DNA from: an uncultured Bacilli bacterium
GTDB taxonomy: Bacteria > Bacillota_I > Bacilli_A > RF39 > UBA660
Length of the DNA: 16,950 bases
Reading direction: 5' to 3'
Assembly: GCA_934087515.1 (NCBI GenBank)
Contig: CAKOIY010000014.1
Span: 1-16,950 of the forward strand
Below are positions 7,011-13,914 of the stretch, in pieces. The notes beneath the pieces were generated by a model. The model was not told where the DNA came from and did not search any database. It saw only the letters and a program-made list of their open reading frames with translations. Within the stretch, counting starts at the first letter, position 1. Each line of letters opens with the position of its first letter. Made by a program: the position numbers and the translations under genes.

Positions 7011-8312
7011 ATGAATTTAAATTATGCAATATTTAGAAGTCAACCAATAATGACTACTCACGATCTAGCACAAATAGGTTCTCATAATCAGAGAGAAAAA
7101 CAGGCATATAACTCTAATCCTGATATTAAAGTTGAAGATAGTTTTAAAAATATAGAATTAGTACCTTTAAATAGCAAATATGTTAAAGGATTTAAAGAAA
7201 TAACTAAAGAATATGAAAAACAACACAATGAAAAGCAAAAAACCGAAAGAAAAGAAAGACAAAGAAGTTATACTCAAATGCTTAATCAATCTAGAAATTG
7301 TGTAGCAGATGAATTATTATTTACAGCATCTCCAAAGTTCTTTGAAAATATGAGTAATGAAGATTTAATGAAATGGGCTAATTCTTGTATGGAATTTGTT
7401 TATGAAGATTTAGGTTATAAAAAAGAACAAGTTTTACACTCTACAATCCATCTAGATGAAAAAACGCCACATATTCATTGTGTAGTTGTACCACTAGTTA
7501 AGAAGTTTGATAAAAGGACTAATACTGAAAGATATACTATTTCTAAAAAACAATTTATTAAAGATAAAATCCATTTATCACAACTACAAGACAAATATCA
7601 TGCAAGACTTACTGAAAAAGGATTTGATTTAGAAAGAGGTATTAAAGGTAGTGATGCAGAGCATTTAAAAACAAAAGAATTAAAGAAGGCAACTAAATAT
7701 TATGAAAATAAAGTTGAAGTTATTAACAAAAGTTTAGATAAAGCAATTAGTGATTTAGATGATAAAATGCAATCTAATAAAAATCCTATATTTGATAAGG
7801 AATATGTAAAAGTTAAAAGAGAAACCTTTGATTCAATGAACAACGTAATTAAAGAAACAAAAAAAGCAATAGAATTTCAACCTAAATTAGAGCAATTATT
7901 TAATGAAGTTAATAACTTTACTAAAAGTCATCAAACATTAGAAAAGGAAAATAGCAATCTTAAACGTGAAGTTAAATCTCTTACTACAAGAAATCAAAAT
8001 TTATCAGCTGAAAACAATAAATTAAGAAACTATATTGATGCTATATTAGAAGCAATAAAGAAATTCTTTAGAAAAATATTACAATTTGGTAATGAATATT
8101 CAAAAGAAGAAACAACTAATGAAGTTAAGGATTATTATGATAATAATGATTTTGATATGAATGATGTAATTAAAATATCAAGAGGAACAACTAAACAAGA
8201 TGAATTATTTGATTATGTTGATGCACCAGATTATTTAAAAACAAGAGTTAAAGATTATGATGATTATGACAAAGACTATGATAAATCTGATGGATTTGAT
8301 ATGAGTAGATAA
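7011..8312 (+). CDS. MobV (Mob/Pre) relaxase of the inner element
   Basis: The gene encodes 433 residues starting MNLNYAIFRS. ATG 7011 is preceded by AAAGGAG at good spacing; an upstream in-frame TTG at 6981 has no such site. The MobV motif HNQR (25-28, H25 equivalent to the catalytic histidine of pMV158 MobM) and HLDEKTPHIH (147-156, metal ligands) are present. LSQLQDKYHARLTEKGFDLERG is typical of Mob/Pre. Residues about 230-350 form a coiled coil. The C-terminus is extremely Asp/Tyr-rich (DYDDYDKDYDKSDGFD). This protein is closer to the classical plasmid MobM type than the outer relaxase, so the nested pair carry two different MobV enzymes. It is expected to act on the oriT candidate at 11138-11202. 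Confidence 0.92.
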   Translation: MNLNYAIFRSQPIMTTHDLAQIGSHNQREKQAYNSNPDIKVEDSFKNIELVPLNSKYVKGFKEITKEYEKQHNEKQKTERKERQRSYTQMLNQSRNCVADELLFTASPKFFENMSNEDLMKWANSCMEFVYEDLGYKKEQVLHSTIHLDEKTPHIHCVVVPLVKKFDKRTNTERYTISKKQFIKDKIHLSQLQDKYHARLTEKGFDLERGIKGSDAEHLKTKELKKATKYYENKVEVINKSLDKAISDLDDKMQSNKNPIFDKEYVKVKRETFDSMNNVIKETKKAIEFQPKLEQLFNEVNNFTKSHQTLEKENSNLKREVKSLTTRNQNLSAENNKLRNYIDAILEAIKKFFRKILQFGNEYSKEETTNEVKDYYDNNDFDMNDVIKISRGTTKQDELFDYVDAPDYLKTRVKDYDDYDKDYDKSDGFDMSR

Positions 8313-8375
8313 AAATAATAATAATACTCTTGATTTTTTTAATTGTTAGAGTGATAAATAAAAAGACAAGAAAAT

Positions 8376-8431
8376 GAGATTAAACACTATTTAACCGATT
8401 ATATTGGGGTTTTAAGGTAAAGTTTAATCTC
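8376..8431 (+). promoter_or_regulatory. Long hairpin in the leader of the 8489 gene
   Basis: GAGATTAAAC (8376-8385) pairs perfectly over 10 bases with GTTTAATCTC (8422-8431), enclosing a partly paired 36-base loop (TTAACC/GGTTTTAA). A second small hairpin TGCC...GGCA follows near 8453-8466. The ribosome site GAAAGGTGG comes just after. It could be a leader control structure or a single-strand DNA signal. It is not followed by a T-run, so it is not a clear terminator. Confidence 0.45.
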
Positions 8432-8488
8432 TTATCTGTTCTTTAAAATGAAGTGCCTTAAACGGCAAATTAGAAAGGTGGTAGTTTT

Positions 8489-8881
8489 ATGCTATTAGAT
8501 AGTAATACAGAAAGGGTTATGAATTTAGTTGATATGGTTAATGATTTAAAAGGTATTGATAGAATAAGATTGGCAATACATCTACTTGAAGAACATTATT
8601 TTTCTACTAAATATAGTGAAAGTTTTATTAAATTACTAAAAGAAGTGTTAGAAATATTAGATCCTAATTCTAAAAAAGTAATAACTAACTTTGCTAAATA
8701 TAAAAATTTATTATTTATTTCAGCAAAGTATATGGAATTATCATTATGCGAAAAGAAAAAATTTTCAGTAGAAATGTTGTTTAATATTTTTCAATATGAT
8801 TTTAAAAATGAAGAAATTAACAATAAAATTAATCAAGAACTAAATGTATATGATTATTGTTATTCGTTAAATGTATTATAA
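8489..8881 (+). CDS. Unknown 130-aa helical protein
   Basis: ATG 8489 follows GAAAGGTGG. The protein is all-helical in appearance, with amphipathic segments such as MNLVDMVNDLKGIDRIRLAI, ESFIKLLKEVLEILD and LFISAKYMELSLCEKKKFS. There is no signal peptide or clear membrane helix. It is separated from the relaxase by 176 bases of structured leader and converges on the ClpX-like operon, sharing a terminator with it. No family is recognised. It could be a substrate or antagonist of the neighbouring ATPase, but nothing in the sequence proves it. Confidence 0.65.
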   Translation: MLLDSNTERVMNLVDMVNDLKGIDRIRLAIHLLEEHYFSTKYSESFIKLLKEVLEILDPNSKKVITNFAKYKNLLFISAKYMELSLCEKKKFSVEMLFNIFQYDFKNEEINNKINQELNVYDYCYSLNVL

Positions 8882-8922
8882 AAGCGAGAGTATGTTTTTT
8901 TAAACACATCCTCGCTTTTTTG
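8880..8922. terminator. Bidirectional terminator between convergent genes
   Basis: AAAGCGAG (8881-8888) pairs with CTCGCTTT (8911-8918), with a further partly paired ATGTTT/AAACA inner region. T-runs follow on the plus side and AT-rich DNA on the other. It serves the gene ending at 8881 and the minus gene ending at 8932. Confidence 0.8.
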
Positions 8923-8931
8923 TTTGCTTTT

Positions 8932-9288
8932 TTATTGATAATCACTTAGTAAAGGAAATTCAGCATAGTTTTGAAGATAAGCATTTATTCCATCAACTAA
9001 ATTTATATAATTATTTCTACCTTCTTCAATATTGCTATTTTTTAATACTTCTAAATAATCTTTATAAACTATTGTTACTATTTCCTTATTATCACTATTA
9101 ACTAGCATAATATTATATAATCTATTAAGTTCATCATTAATAGTTTTGTAATCAGAAATTTTACCCTCAAGCATTGCAGCTTCTCTTGCTTTTTCAAGAC
9201 TAATTTGTGAATATTTATTAACTATTTCATTTGCAACAAGATTAATTCTATCATCTTCTAATAAATTACCATTATATTCAAAATCCAT
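8932..9288 (-). CDS. Unknown 118-aa protein, partner of the ClpX-like ATPase
   Basis: The ATG at 9288 lies one base after the stop codon of the ATPase gene. Its ribosome site (AGGAAGAGGA) is inside the ATPase 3' end, so the two are translationally coupled. The product is helical and acidic (MDFEYNGNLLEDDRINLVANEIV, SLEKAREAAMLEGKISDYKTINDELNRLYNIML). It ends LLSDYQ with no membrane segment. It resembles no family I know. The tight coupling suggests it works with the ATPase, for example as adaptor, regulator or substrate-recognition subunit (inference). Confidence 0.7.
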   Translation of the reverse strand: MDFEYNGNLLEDDRINLVANEIVNKYSQISLEKAREAAMLEGKISDYKTINDELNRLYNIMLVNSDNKEIVTIVYKDYLEVLKNSNIEEGRNNYINLVDGINAYLQNYAEFPLLSDYQ

Positions 9289-9289
9289 A

Positions 9290-10972
9290 CTATCCTCTTC
9301 CTTTTCTATTCATTGTTTGACCATTTGCTTTAATTACTGTTTCAGAATCTAAATGAATTGTATTGTCTGTTCCTCGTAAGACTTCTCTAATAAATGGAGT
9401 TCTAATATTATTCATAACTGTTTGCAAACTTCTAGCACCAGTATTTAATTCATATGCTTGTTCGGCAATTAAACCATAAACATCTTCATCAATGACTAAT
9501 TGTTTTCCACTTGCTTCTATCCATTTCTTAAATCCTATTAATGGACTAATAGTAGATTCTCTTAATATTTTTTCTAATGACTCTTTACTATAATCATCTG
9601 TATGTAGATATGTATTAAATCTACCTACAAGTTCTCGTTCTAGACCAATGCTCATTAAGTCTTGTGGAATAATGCTATAAGTTTGTTCTTCAGAAGATTG
9701 ACTAGTTTGACCAAATCCAATAGTTTGTCTTGTTTCAGTTTTCTTTGAACGCAAATCTGTTAATGCTCCAAGACATACAAAAGTTAATTTTGATGTATCA
9801 AATTCAATTTCATTCATATCAAATATACTATTGCCAACACGAATATTATATTTTCCTCCACCTAGAAAATCCAACAATTGTTGTTGAACAGCTTTTTTCA
9901 TTTCTAATCCGCCACTTCTAGAATAGGCAATTTTATCAAATTCATCAAATACTATAATTCCTCTTTGAGCATTTTCTAAATCACCATCTGCTTTTCTATA
10001 AAGTTCTTTTAATACATCTGTAATATCTCCACCAACATAACCAGTAGAAGAATAATTTGTTACAGAAGATGATGTGAAAGGAATTCCTAATTTTTCAGTA
10101 ATTTCTCTTGTAATTGCTGTTTTTCCTGTTCCTGTGGGACCATCTATAAATATAATTGATCTTTGACCATCAGGTATATCTTCCATTTCAGCTAACTGTT
10201 GATTATTAACTATATTATAAAATAATCCTTCAGCAGCAATTTCTTGACCAATAAATTTCTTTTGAATTTCATCAAGTAATTGCCATACACTATCATCAAA
10301 TTTTAATGCTTTTTGTTGCTTTTGAGTTTGTATTAATGGTTTTGGATTACCTTTTTTCAATGGTGAAGTTGCAAATAATGATGACCCTAATCCGAGATTA
10401 TTCCCTTTAGGTGAATTTTTCTTACTAACACTACCATCCATAAGAGTATAATTATCTAACGCACTAAATATAGGATGTTCATTAAATCCTAAAAAACTCC
10501 TTGATACATCATATTTTTTTGCAAAATAATCAAGAATATTTGAACCACTTAAACTTACGAATTGTAATGCTTTTACTATAACTTCAGGTGTTACAAAATT
10601 GATTGTATTATCCCAATTTTTTTCCTTGAGAATAGTTACTAAATCTAATTTTATATTTTTGTCAAAAAATTCTTCATATTTTTCTTTTTCTATTGGTGTT
10701 ATATCACTTTCCTTAATACCTATAAAATCAAATAGATTATCTAATTTAATGTCATCGTATTGAGAAAATATTTCTTTCAAATTTCCATCGACTAATAATC
10801 CAGCAATAAAAAGTGCCAATACTTTCTTATCTAATTTAGTAAATTCATAATTTTTTGTATCAATTAAATCTTTAACAGTTCTATTTATACTTTTATCTTT
10901 AATTATTGAATATATATCCATTGTTTTGTTAAGAAATAATTGAGTTTCTTCGCTTAAATCACTATAATTCAT
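9290..10972 (-). CDS. ClpX-like AAA+ unfoldase with a novel N-terminal domain
   Basis: The gene encodes 560 residues; ATG 10972 follows GGAGGT at seven bases. Residues about 230-545 form a ClpX/HslU-type AAA+ module: GQEIAAEGL, Walker A GPTGTGKT (278-285), pore loop GYVG (311-314), Walker B IIVFDEFDK (339-347), arginine finger in VGR (449-451) and sensor-2 GAR (512-514). TIGFG (417-421) sits exactly where ClpX carries its IGF ClpP-docking loop, so it may feed host ClpP. The usual ClpX zinc-binding N-domain (about 60 residues, CXXC) is absent. Instead there are about 220 residues of helical repeats (KDLIDTKNYEFTKLDKK, GNLKEIFSQYDDIKLDNLFDFIGI), vaguely like Clp N-repeats, plus a Ser/Gly/Lys linker (180-225). 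No clpP is nearby. It probably delivers selected proteins for unfolding or degradation; the target is unknown. Confidence 0.85.
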   Translation of the reverse strand: MNYSDLSEETQLFLNKTMDIYSIIKDKSINRTVKDLIDTKNYEFTKLDKKVLALFIAGLLVDGNLKEIFSQYDDIKLDNLFDFIGIKESDITPIEKEKYEEFFDKNIKLDLVTILKEKNWDNTINFVTPEVIVKALQFVSLSGSNILDYFAKKYDVSRSFLGFNEHPIFSALDNYTLMDGSVSKKNSPKGNNLGLGSSLFATSPLKKGNPKPLIQTQKQQKALKFDDSVWQLLDEIQKKFIGQEIAAEGLFYNIVNNQQLAEMEDIPDGQRSIIFIDGPTGTGKTAITREITEKLGIPFTSSSVTNYSSTGYVGGDITDVLKELYRKADGDLENAQRGIIVFDEFDKIAYSRSGGLEMKKAVQQQLLDFLGGGKYNIRVGNSIFDMNEIEFDTSKLTFVCLGALTDLRSKKTETRQTIGFGQTSQSSEEQTYSIIPQDLMSIGLERELVGRFNTYLHTDDYSKESLEKILRESTISPLIGFKKWIEASGKQLVIDEDVYGLIAEQAYELNTGARSLQTVMNNIRTPFIREVLRGTDNTIHLDSETVIKANGQTMNRKGRG

Positions 10973-10997
10973 ATTCTAAACCTCCGTATACAATAAA

Positions 10998-11003
10998 ATT
11001 ATA
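10998..11003 (-). promoter_or_regulatory. Extended -10 promoter of the ClpX-like operon
   Basis: The minus strand reads TTGGTATAAT, a TG-n extended -10 with consensus TATAAT at 11003-10998. It lies about 25 bases upstream of the ATG at 10972. The -35 region is weak. Confidence 0.6.
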
Positions 11004-11112
11004 CCAAAAATTAGAGAATTTGTATATTCATTTGACACTTTTCCTATTAAAAATTGGTGTATTAATAATTGTAGAATATAGATTATTTGAAAATGTTAAT
11101 TATTCTATAAAA

Positions 11113-11134
11113 CTTATCTGTATATCCAGATAAG
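11113..11134 (+). repeat. Perfect hairpin before the inner oriT candidate
   Basis: CTTATCTG (11113-11120) and CAGATAAG (11127-11134) form an 8-bp stem. It stands immediately left of the oriT candidate and may be part of the relaxosome region. Confidence 0.6.
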
Positions 11135-11137
11135 TAA

Positions 11138-11202
11138 CACACTACCAAGATGGACAAGCCATCTAGGAGTGTGCAAAGGGATTTTACCCCTTTTGAAACC
11201 CC
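11138..11202 (+). other. Candidate oriT of the inner element
   Basis: Two nested inverted repeats, CACACT/AGTGTG (11138-11143, 11168-11173) and AGATGG/CCATCT (11148-11153, 11159-11164), form a hairpin. It is followed by CAAAGGG, then the hairpin AAAGGG/CCCTTT (11175-11193) and AACCCC. The TAGGAGTGTG end resembles the MobV nick region (TAGTGTG in pMV158), placing a possible nick after 11173. The order of parts matches 4680-4736. The stretch 10973-11396, without a gene, contains the ATPase promoter, this site, a terminator, motif copy 2 and a second terminator. Confidence 0.65.
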
Positions 11203-11207
11203 ATTAA

Positions 11208-11251
11208 GCAACATTATTACAAACTAACGTAAGTAATAAGTTGCCTTTTTT
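11208..11251 (+). terminator. Plus-strand terminator after oriT candidate
   Basis: GCAAC-A-TTATTAC (11208-11220) pairs with GTAATAA-GTTGC (11233-11244) with a single bulged A, followed by a T-run. It implies a plus-strand transcript across the oriT hairpins, although no open frame precedes it, so a small structured RNA is possible. TTGACA at 11033-11038 is a candidate -35 without a well-spaced -10. Confidence 0.65.
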
Positions 11252-11283
11252 ATTTGTCATACGACTTCATAAAAAAGTGAAAA

Positions 11284-11329
11284 AACTATCCCCACTTTCA
11301 TCAGCATAGCTGACAAAACGTGCGTCGTT
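11284..11329 (+). repeat. Conserved mobilization-associated motif, copy 2
   Basis: AACTATCCCCACTTTCAT and ACAAAACGTGCGTCGTT flank the perfect mini-hairpin TCAGC-ATA-GCTGA. Both flanks are nearly identical to copy 1 at 4742-4785 in the outer element, although the surrounding genes are different. Confidence 0.6.
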
Positions 11330-11339
11330 TTTCCAATAA

Positions 11340-11387
11340 AAAATAGTCTAATTGCTAATCTCACGAAAAGCAAAAAGACTATTTTTT
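11340..11387. terminator. Bidirectional terminator after the membrane-protein gene
   Basis: AAAATAGTCT (11340-11349) pairs with AGACTATTTT (11376-11385), with an inner TTGCT/AGCAA pairing. T-runs lie on both sides. It ends the minus XRE/membrane operon. Confidence 0.75.
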
Positions 11388-11396
11388 CTATTTATA

Positions 11397-11825
11397 TTAT
11401 TTACTATCTTTTAATAATTTAGCAGTATCTCTTTTAGCATTCCATATTGATAAGTACATAAATAATTCAAATTCTAATGTCATAATGAACATAATTATTA
11501 TTGAATAATTATTATTCATTAAATTATTTTTAGATGTATCTAACAATACAATTACTGATAATAATGTACCATAAAAAACTGCTAAAATTGTTGTACTATC
11601 ATCAAATCCTCTTTTAATTGTTCTTGATTTATTTTTATCAACATCTAATCCAATTTTGCTCCAAGCATTTAAGTCAAGTAATGTTCCTACCATTAAAAAT
11701 GCTAATGATGCCCAAAACATATTTTTTAAATAATCTGTTGTAATAATTTGAGATAATCCAAAACTAACAACAAACCATATTCCTAATAATATAACTACAA
11801 TTCTTAATATTTTTTTATTTCGCAT
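11397..11825 (-). CDS. Small four-helix integral membrane protein
   Basis: The gene encodes 142 residues with four hydrophobic segments at about 7-26 (RIVVILLGIWFVVSFGL), 34-51 (LKNMFWASLAFLMVGTLL), 77-96 (TTILAVFYGTLLSVIVLL) and 107-127 (SIIIMFIMTLEFELFMYL). A polar, basic loop separates the second and third. It overlaps the XRE gene end by 11 bases and is therefore cotranscribed and coupled. No family is recognised. Membrane partners of XRE regulators in mobile elements sometimes serve in exclusion, signal sensing or toxin action, but nothing here decides among these. Confidence 0.75.
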   Translation of the reverse strand: MRNKKILRIVVILLGIWFVVSFGLSQIITTDYLKNMFWASLAFLMVGTLLDLNAWSKIGLDVDKNKSRTIKRGFDDSTTILAVFYGTLLSVIVLLDTSKNNLMNNNYSIIIMFIMTLEFELFMYLSIWNAKRDTAKLLKDSK

Positions 11826-12315
11826 TTTTATTTCTCTCCTTTACTTTCAAACTTTGAATTAAGTTAATTATTTCTTGTTGTGTATTGATTTGATAATTTG
11901 TATCTTCAATAGTATGTAATAATAAATCTTTTTCACTTTCTAATATGTTATTATCTTTTAATTTTTCTTCACAAGAAGATACTAATTTCTCTAAATTTTG
12001 CTTATTACCTAAAACATTAACTTCAGCCTCATTTAATTCATTACCTTTTAAATTAGAATAATAATCTTTAATAAATGGATTTAATGGACTAACTTCAATA
12101 CCTAATCCCATTTTATACATTAAGTCATTATAATTAACATCAATATGTTTACTTATCTTTCTTAATATTTTAGGACTAGGATCTCTTTCTCCTGCCTCTA
12201 TTTTAGATAATCCAGAACTATTAATTCCAGCAAGTTTTGCAAGTTGTCTTTGAGATAGATTCTTTTGTTCTCTAGCTTCGGCAATTACTTCACCGATAGT
12301 TTTATCAATAGACAT
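11815..12315 (-). CDS. XRE-family transcriptional regulator
   Basis: The product is 166 residues from ATG 12315, which has GAGGTGA six bases upstream; the frame extends to 12333 but without a ribosome site. Residues about 6-60 are a classical Cro/CI helix-turn-helix (IAEAREQKNLSQRQLAKLAGINSSGLSKIEAGERDPSPKIL). The C-terminal 90 residues are helical and acidic (SCEEKLKDNNILESEKDLLLHTIED). It is divergent from the replication-type genes, and its promoter region carries TGAGTAC twice (12349-12355 and 12436-12442), likely operators. It probably controls both directions as the element's master repressor. No RecA-cleavage or peptidase domain is visible, so induction by SOS is not indicated. Confidence 0.88.
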   Translation of the reverse strand: MSIDKTIGEVIAEAREQKNLSQRQLAKLAGINSSGLSKIEAGERDPSPKILRKISKHIDVNYNDLMYKMGLGIEVSPLNPFIKDYYSNLKGNELNEAEVNVLGNKQNLEKLVSSCEEKLKDNNILESEKDLLLHTIEDTNYQINTQQEIINLIQSLKVKERNKNAK

Positions 12316-12335
12316 TTTCTTCACCTCACACACTA

Positions 12336-12364
12336 ATCATACACTATTTGAGTACAAAAGTCAA
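12336..12364 (-). promoter_or_regulatory. Promoter of the XRE/membrane operon
   Basis: On the minus strand TTGACT (12364-12359), a 17-base spacer and TATGAT (12341-12336) make a strong sigma-A promoter. The word TGAGTAC (12349-12355) lies inside the spacer, a good place for autorepression. Confidence 0.75.
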
Positions 12365-12393
12365 CATTTTTATTTAAAATGAATAAAAAAGTA

Positions 12394-12423
12394 TTGACAA
12401 GATAGTATTTAACATGTTAAGAT
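12394..12423 (+). promoter_or_regulatory. Promoter of the plus-strand replication/integration module
   Basis: TTGACA (12394-12399), an 18-base spacer and TAAGAT (12418-12423). A second TGAGTAC copy lies just downstream at 12436-12442, followed by GTAC-TAGC-GTAC. Divergent arrangement with the XRE promoter suggests shared control. Confidence 0.65.
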
Positions 12424-12496
12424 TGATTTATCAAGTGAGTACTAGCGTACACATTTAATTAAGTGTTGAATACAAAAAAAGGAGGAAATCAAATGT

Positions 12497-12763
12497 ATGC
12501 AGAAGAACAAACAACCAGAATTAATTAATCCAAGAATATGGAAAGACAAGAATATAAAGTTTGAAACTAAATTTATATACAAAATACTTTGTGCAGAACG
12601 ATCCAACAGAAGTGAGTTCACAAGTATAAGTATAGGTAGAGTTCAAAAAAGATTAAGTATAAGTAATGTTGGATTTAAAAAGAACCTACAAATATTAGAA
12701 GATAATAAATATATAAGGTTCAATGAATACGACAGAGGATTATACGTATATGAGTTTTGTTAG
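12497..12763 (+). CDS. Small winged-helix protein, replication-initiator-like
   Basis: The gene encodes 88 residues. INPRIWKDKNIKFETKFIYKIL resembles the start of the winged-helix N-domain in many RepA/DnaD-like initiators. It is followed by SIGRVQKRLSISNVGFKKNLQILEDNKYIRF, a recognition helix and wing. The ATG at 12497 is 11 bases after AGGAGG. Another ATG at 12493 has ideal spacing but starts an 11-codon frame (MYAEEQTTRIN) ending in TAA, overlapping out of frame. The short peptide could reduce translation of the main gene. It is much shorter than full initiators, so it may be a DNA-binding accessory or regulator. Confidence 0.7.
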   Translation: MQKNKQPELINPRIWKDKNIKFETKFIYKILCAERSNRSEFTSISIGRVQKRLSISNVGFKKNLQILEDNKYIRFNEYDRGLYVYEFC

Positions 12764-12789
12764 AATAGACACAATCGCTAACAAATAAA

Positions 12790-12949
12790 GGTTCAGTAAA
12801 TGTTCGTAGATTTATGTTAGAACCTAGTCTATAAGACTAAATTACTTCAATCCTAGGGAACGGGATTTAAAATAAAGTCCCAGGGATACTATTGCCTTTT
12901 TTGAAGTTTATATCGGTATTGCTTGTAAGTTGTTTTTACAAGTTTTTTT
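12790..12949 (+). ncRNA. Structured leader ending in an intrinsic terminator
   Basis: Four consecutive plus-strand hairpins are present: GGTTC/GAACC (12790-12824); TAGTC-TATAA-GACTA (12825-12839); a long arm ACTTCAA/TTGAAGT (12844-12907) enclosing GGGATTT/AAAGTCCC; and CTTGTAA/TTACAAG (12922-12942) followed by seven T residues. The last is a textbook terminator, 34 bases before the next start. The gene at 12983 would thus be reached only by read-through or antitermination. It matches no riboswitch or T-box consensus that I can recognise. Part of it may instead be a replication origin. Confidence 0.5.
12922..12949 (+). terminator. Intrinsic terminator between the two winged-helix genes
   Basis: The stem CTTGTAA (12922-12928) / TTACAAG (12936-12942) is followed by TTTTTTT (12943-12949). 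It lies directly upstream of the AAAGGAG ribosome site of the 12983 gene. Confidence 0.75.
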
Positions 12950-12982
12950 GTTTCTAAAAATTAAAGAAAGGAGATTGATATT

Positions 12983-13261
12983 ATGGAATATGATATTACT
13001 AATTTAAAGTATGTAGAAGTTCCTATGGTGGTATTATTAGATGAAGATATATCTTCTACTTCTAAACTACTAATGGGATTTATTACTACTTTAACTATGC
13101 AAGATGGCTTTTGTTATGCAAGTAATAGATATTTATCTAAACATTTAAAAGTATCAAAAAGAACTATTACGAGTTGCATAACATCATTAAGAAAAAAAGA
13201 TTATATTAAAGTAGAAAACGAACCTAATATGAGAAAAATCTATTTAACAAATATCTTCTAG
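12983..13261 (+). CDS. Helix-turn-helix (HTH_36-like) DNA-binding protein
   Basis: The gene encodes 92 residues starting MEYDITNLKYVEVPMVVLLDE; AAAGGAG lies nine bases upstream. Helices STSKLLMGFITTL and YASNRYLSKHLKVSKRTITSCITSLRKKDYIKVE form a winged helix. The recognition helix KVSKRTITSCI and the wing are as in replication-initiator-type HTH_36 domains found in plasmids and integrative elements. It is probably part of the replication or maintenance module for the circular form, together with 12497-12763 and the SSB-like protein. Expression is gated by the terminator at 12922-12949. Confidence 0.8.
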   Translation: MEYDITNLKYVEVPMVVLLDEDISSTSKLLMGFITTLTMQDGFCYASNRYLSKHLKVSKRTITSCITSLRKKDYIKVENEPNMRKIYLTNIF

Positions 13262-13299
13262 AGTAAATAGCAAGATACTGCTAATATGTATAGTGAAGA

Positions 13300-13395
13300 A
13301 CTTCTAACAGAATAAATAATATTAATAAATAATTATAATAAATAAAATAATTTAAAATTTATTTAAATAATTTAAATTAATAAAAGAATTAAAAT
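13300..13395. other. Extremely AT-rich stretch, possible origin unwinding region
   Basis: Nearly pure A/T, with repeated AATAAATAAT and AATTTAAA words, lies between the helix-turn-helix gene and the SSB-like gene. A hairpin TAGCA/TGCTA (about 13269-13284) lies just before. In a replication module this composition fits a DNA-unwinding element, but it may only be an AT-rich spacer. Confidence 0.3.
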
Positions 13396-13410
13396 GAAAG
13401 GAAATGATAA

Positions 13411-13830
13411 ATGAATGTAGATTTAAATGAAATAATTATTTCAGGAATTATAAACAATATTACAGACAATAATCGAGATTATATTAAGTTTGGGTTAACC
13501 ACTCTTAAATATGATAAAAACAAAGTATATTCTAGTTTAAATATTAACAGAAATCTTTATATAACTTATAAGGATTTTTTTGTTAAAGGAACTAAAGTAT
13601 TTATAAAAGGTTATCTTAACTCTTATGTTACCAATAATAAAATCCAACTATTTATTACTGTCACAGATATATCTAATAACAAAGAAGATATTTTAAATGG
13701 TAAAAGAGAACCACATATTAGATATGATCCTGATGGTGTTATGGTTTGGGATGGTAAAAGATGTGAAAAAGAAATACCCACTGAAGCAGAACAACAGGAA
13801 ATGGAACAACTTTTAAGTGAATTTAAATAA
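13411..13830 (+). CDS. SSB-like OB-fold protein
   Basis: The gene encodes 139 residues; AAAGGAAA lies eight bases before ATG 13411. Residues about 1-95 show the single-stranded DNA-binding OB-fold pattern: EIIISGIINNITDN, KFGLTTLKY, DFFVKGTKVFIKGYLNSYVTNNKIQLFITVTDIS (the strand pair GTKVFIKGYL...I.LFITVTDI is diagnostic). The C-terminal tail REPHIRYDPDGVMVWDGKRCE...EAEQQEMEQLLSEF is a conserved extension in element-borne SSBs. It lacks the DDDIPF tip of housekeeping SSB. It probably protects single-stranded DNA during transfer or replication of the circle. Confidence 0.8.
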   Translation: MNVDLNEIIISGIINNITDNNRDYIKFGLTTLKYDKNKVYSSLNINRNLYITYKDFFVKGTKVFIKGYLNSYVTNNKIQLFITVTDISNNKEDILNGKREPHIRYDPDGVMVWDGKRCEKEIPTEAEQQEMEQLLSEFK

Positions 13831-13849
13831 TGTGCAATGGAGGTTTGAG

Positions 13850-13894
13850 ATTAGTTATGAAAAATTATTATTTAATACTATTACAAAAATTTTA
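13850..13894 (+). other. Possible 12-codon peptide between SSB-like and SHOCT-like genes
   Basis: AATGGAGGTTTGAG precedes an ATG at about 13857 that opens MKNYYLILLQKF and then TAA. It has a good ribosome site but is very short. It may be a degraded gene or a translational spacer. Confidence 0.25.
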
Positions 13895-13914
13895 AAACGA
13901 AAGGAGACGATTTA

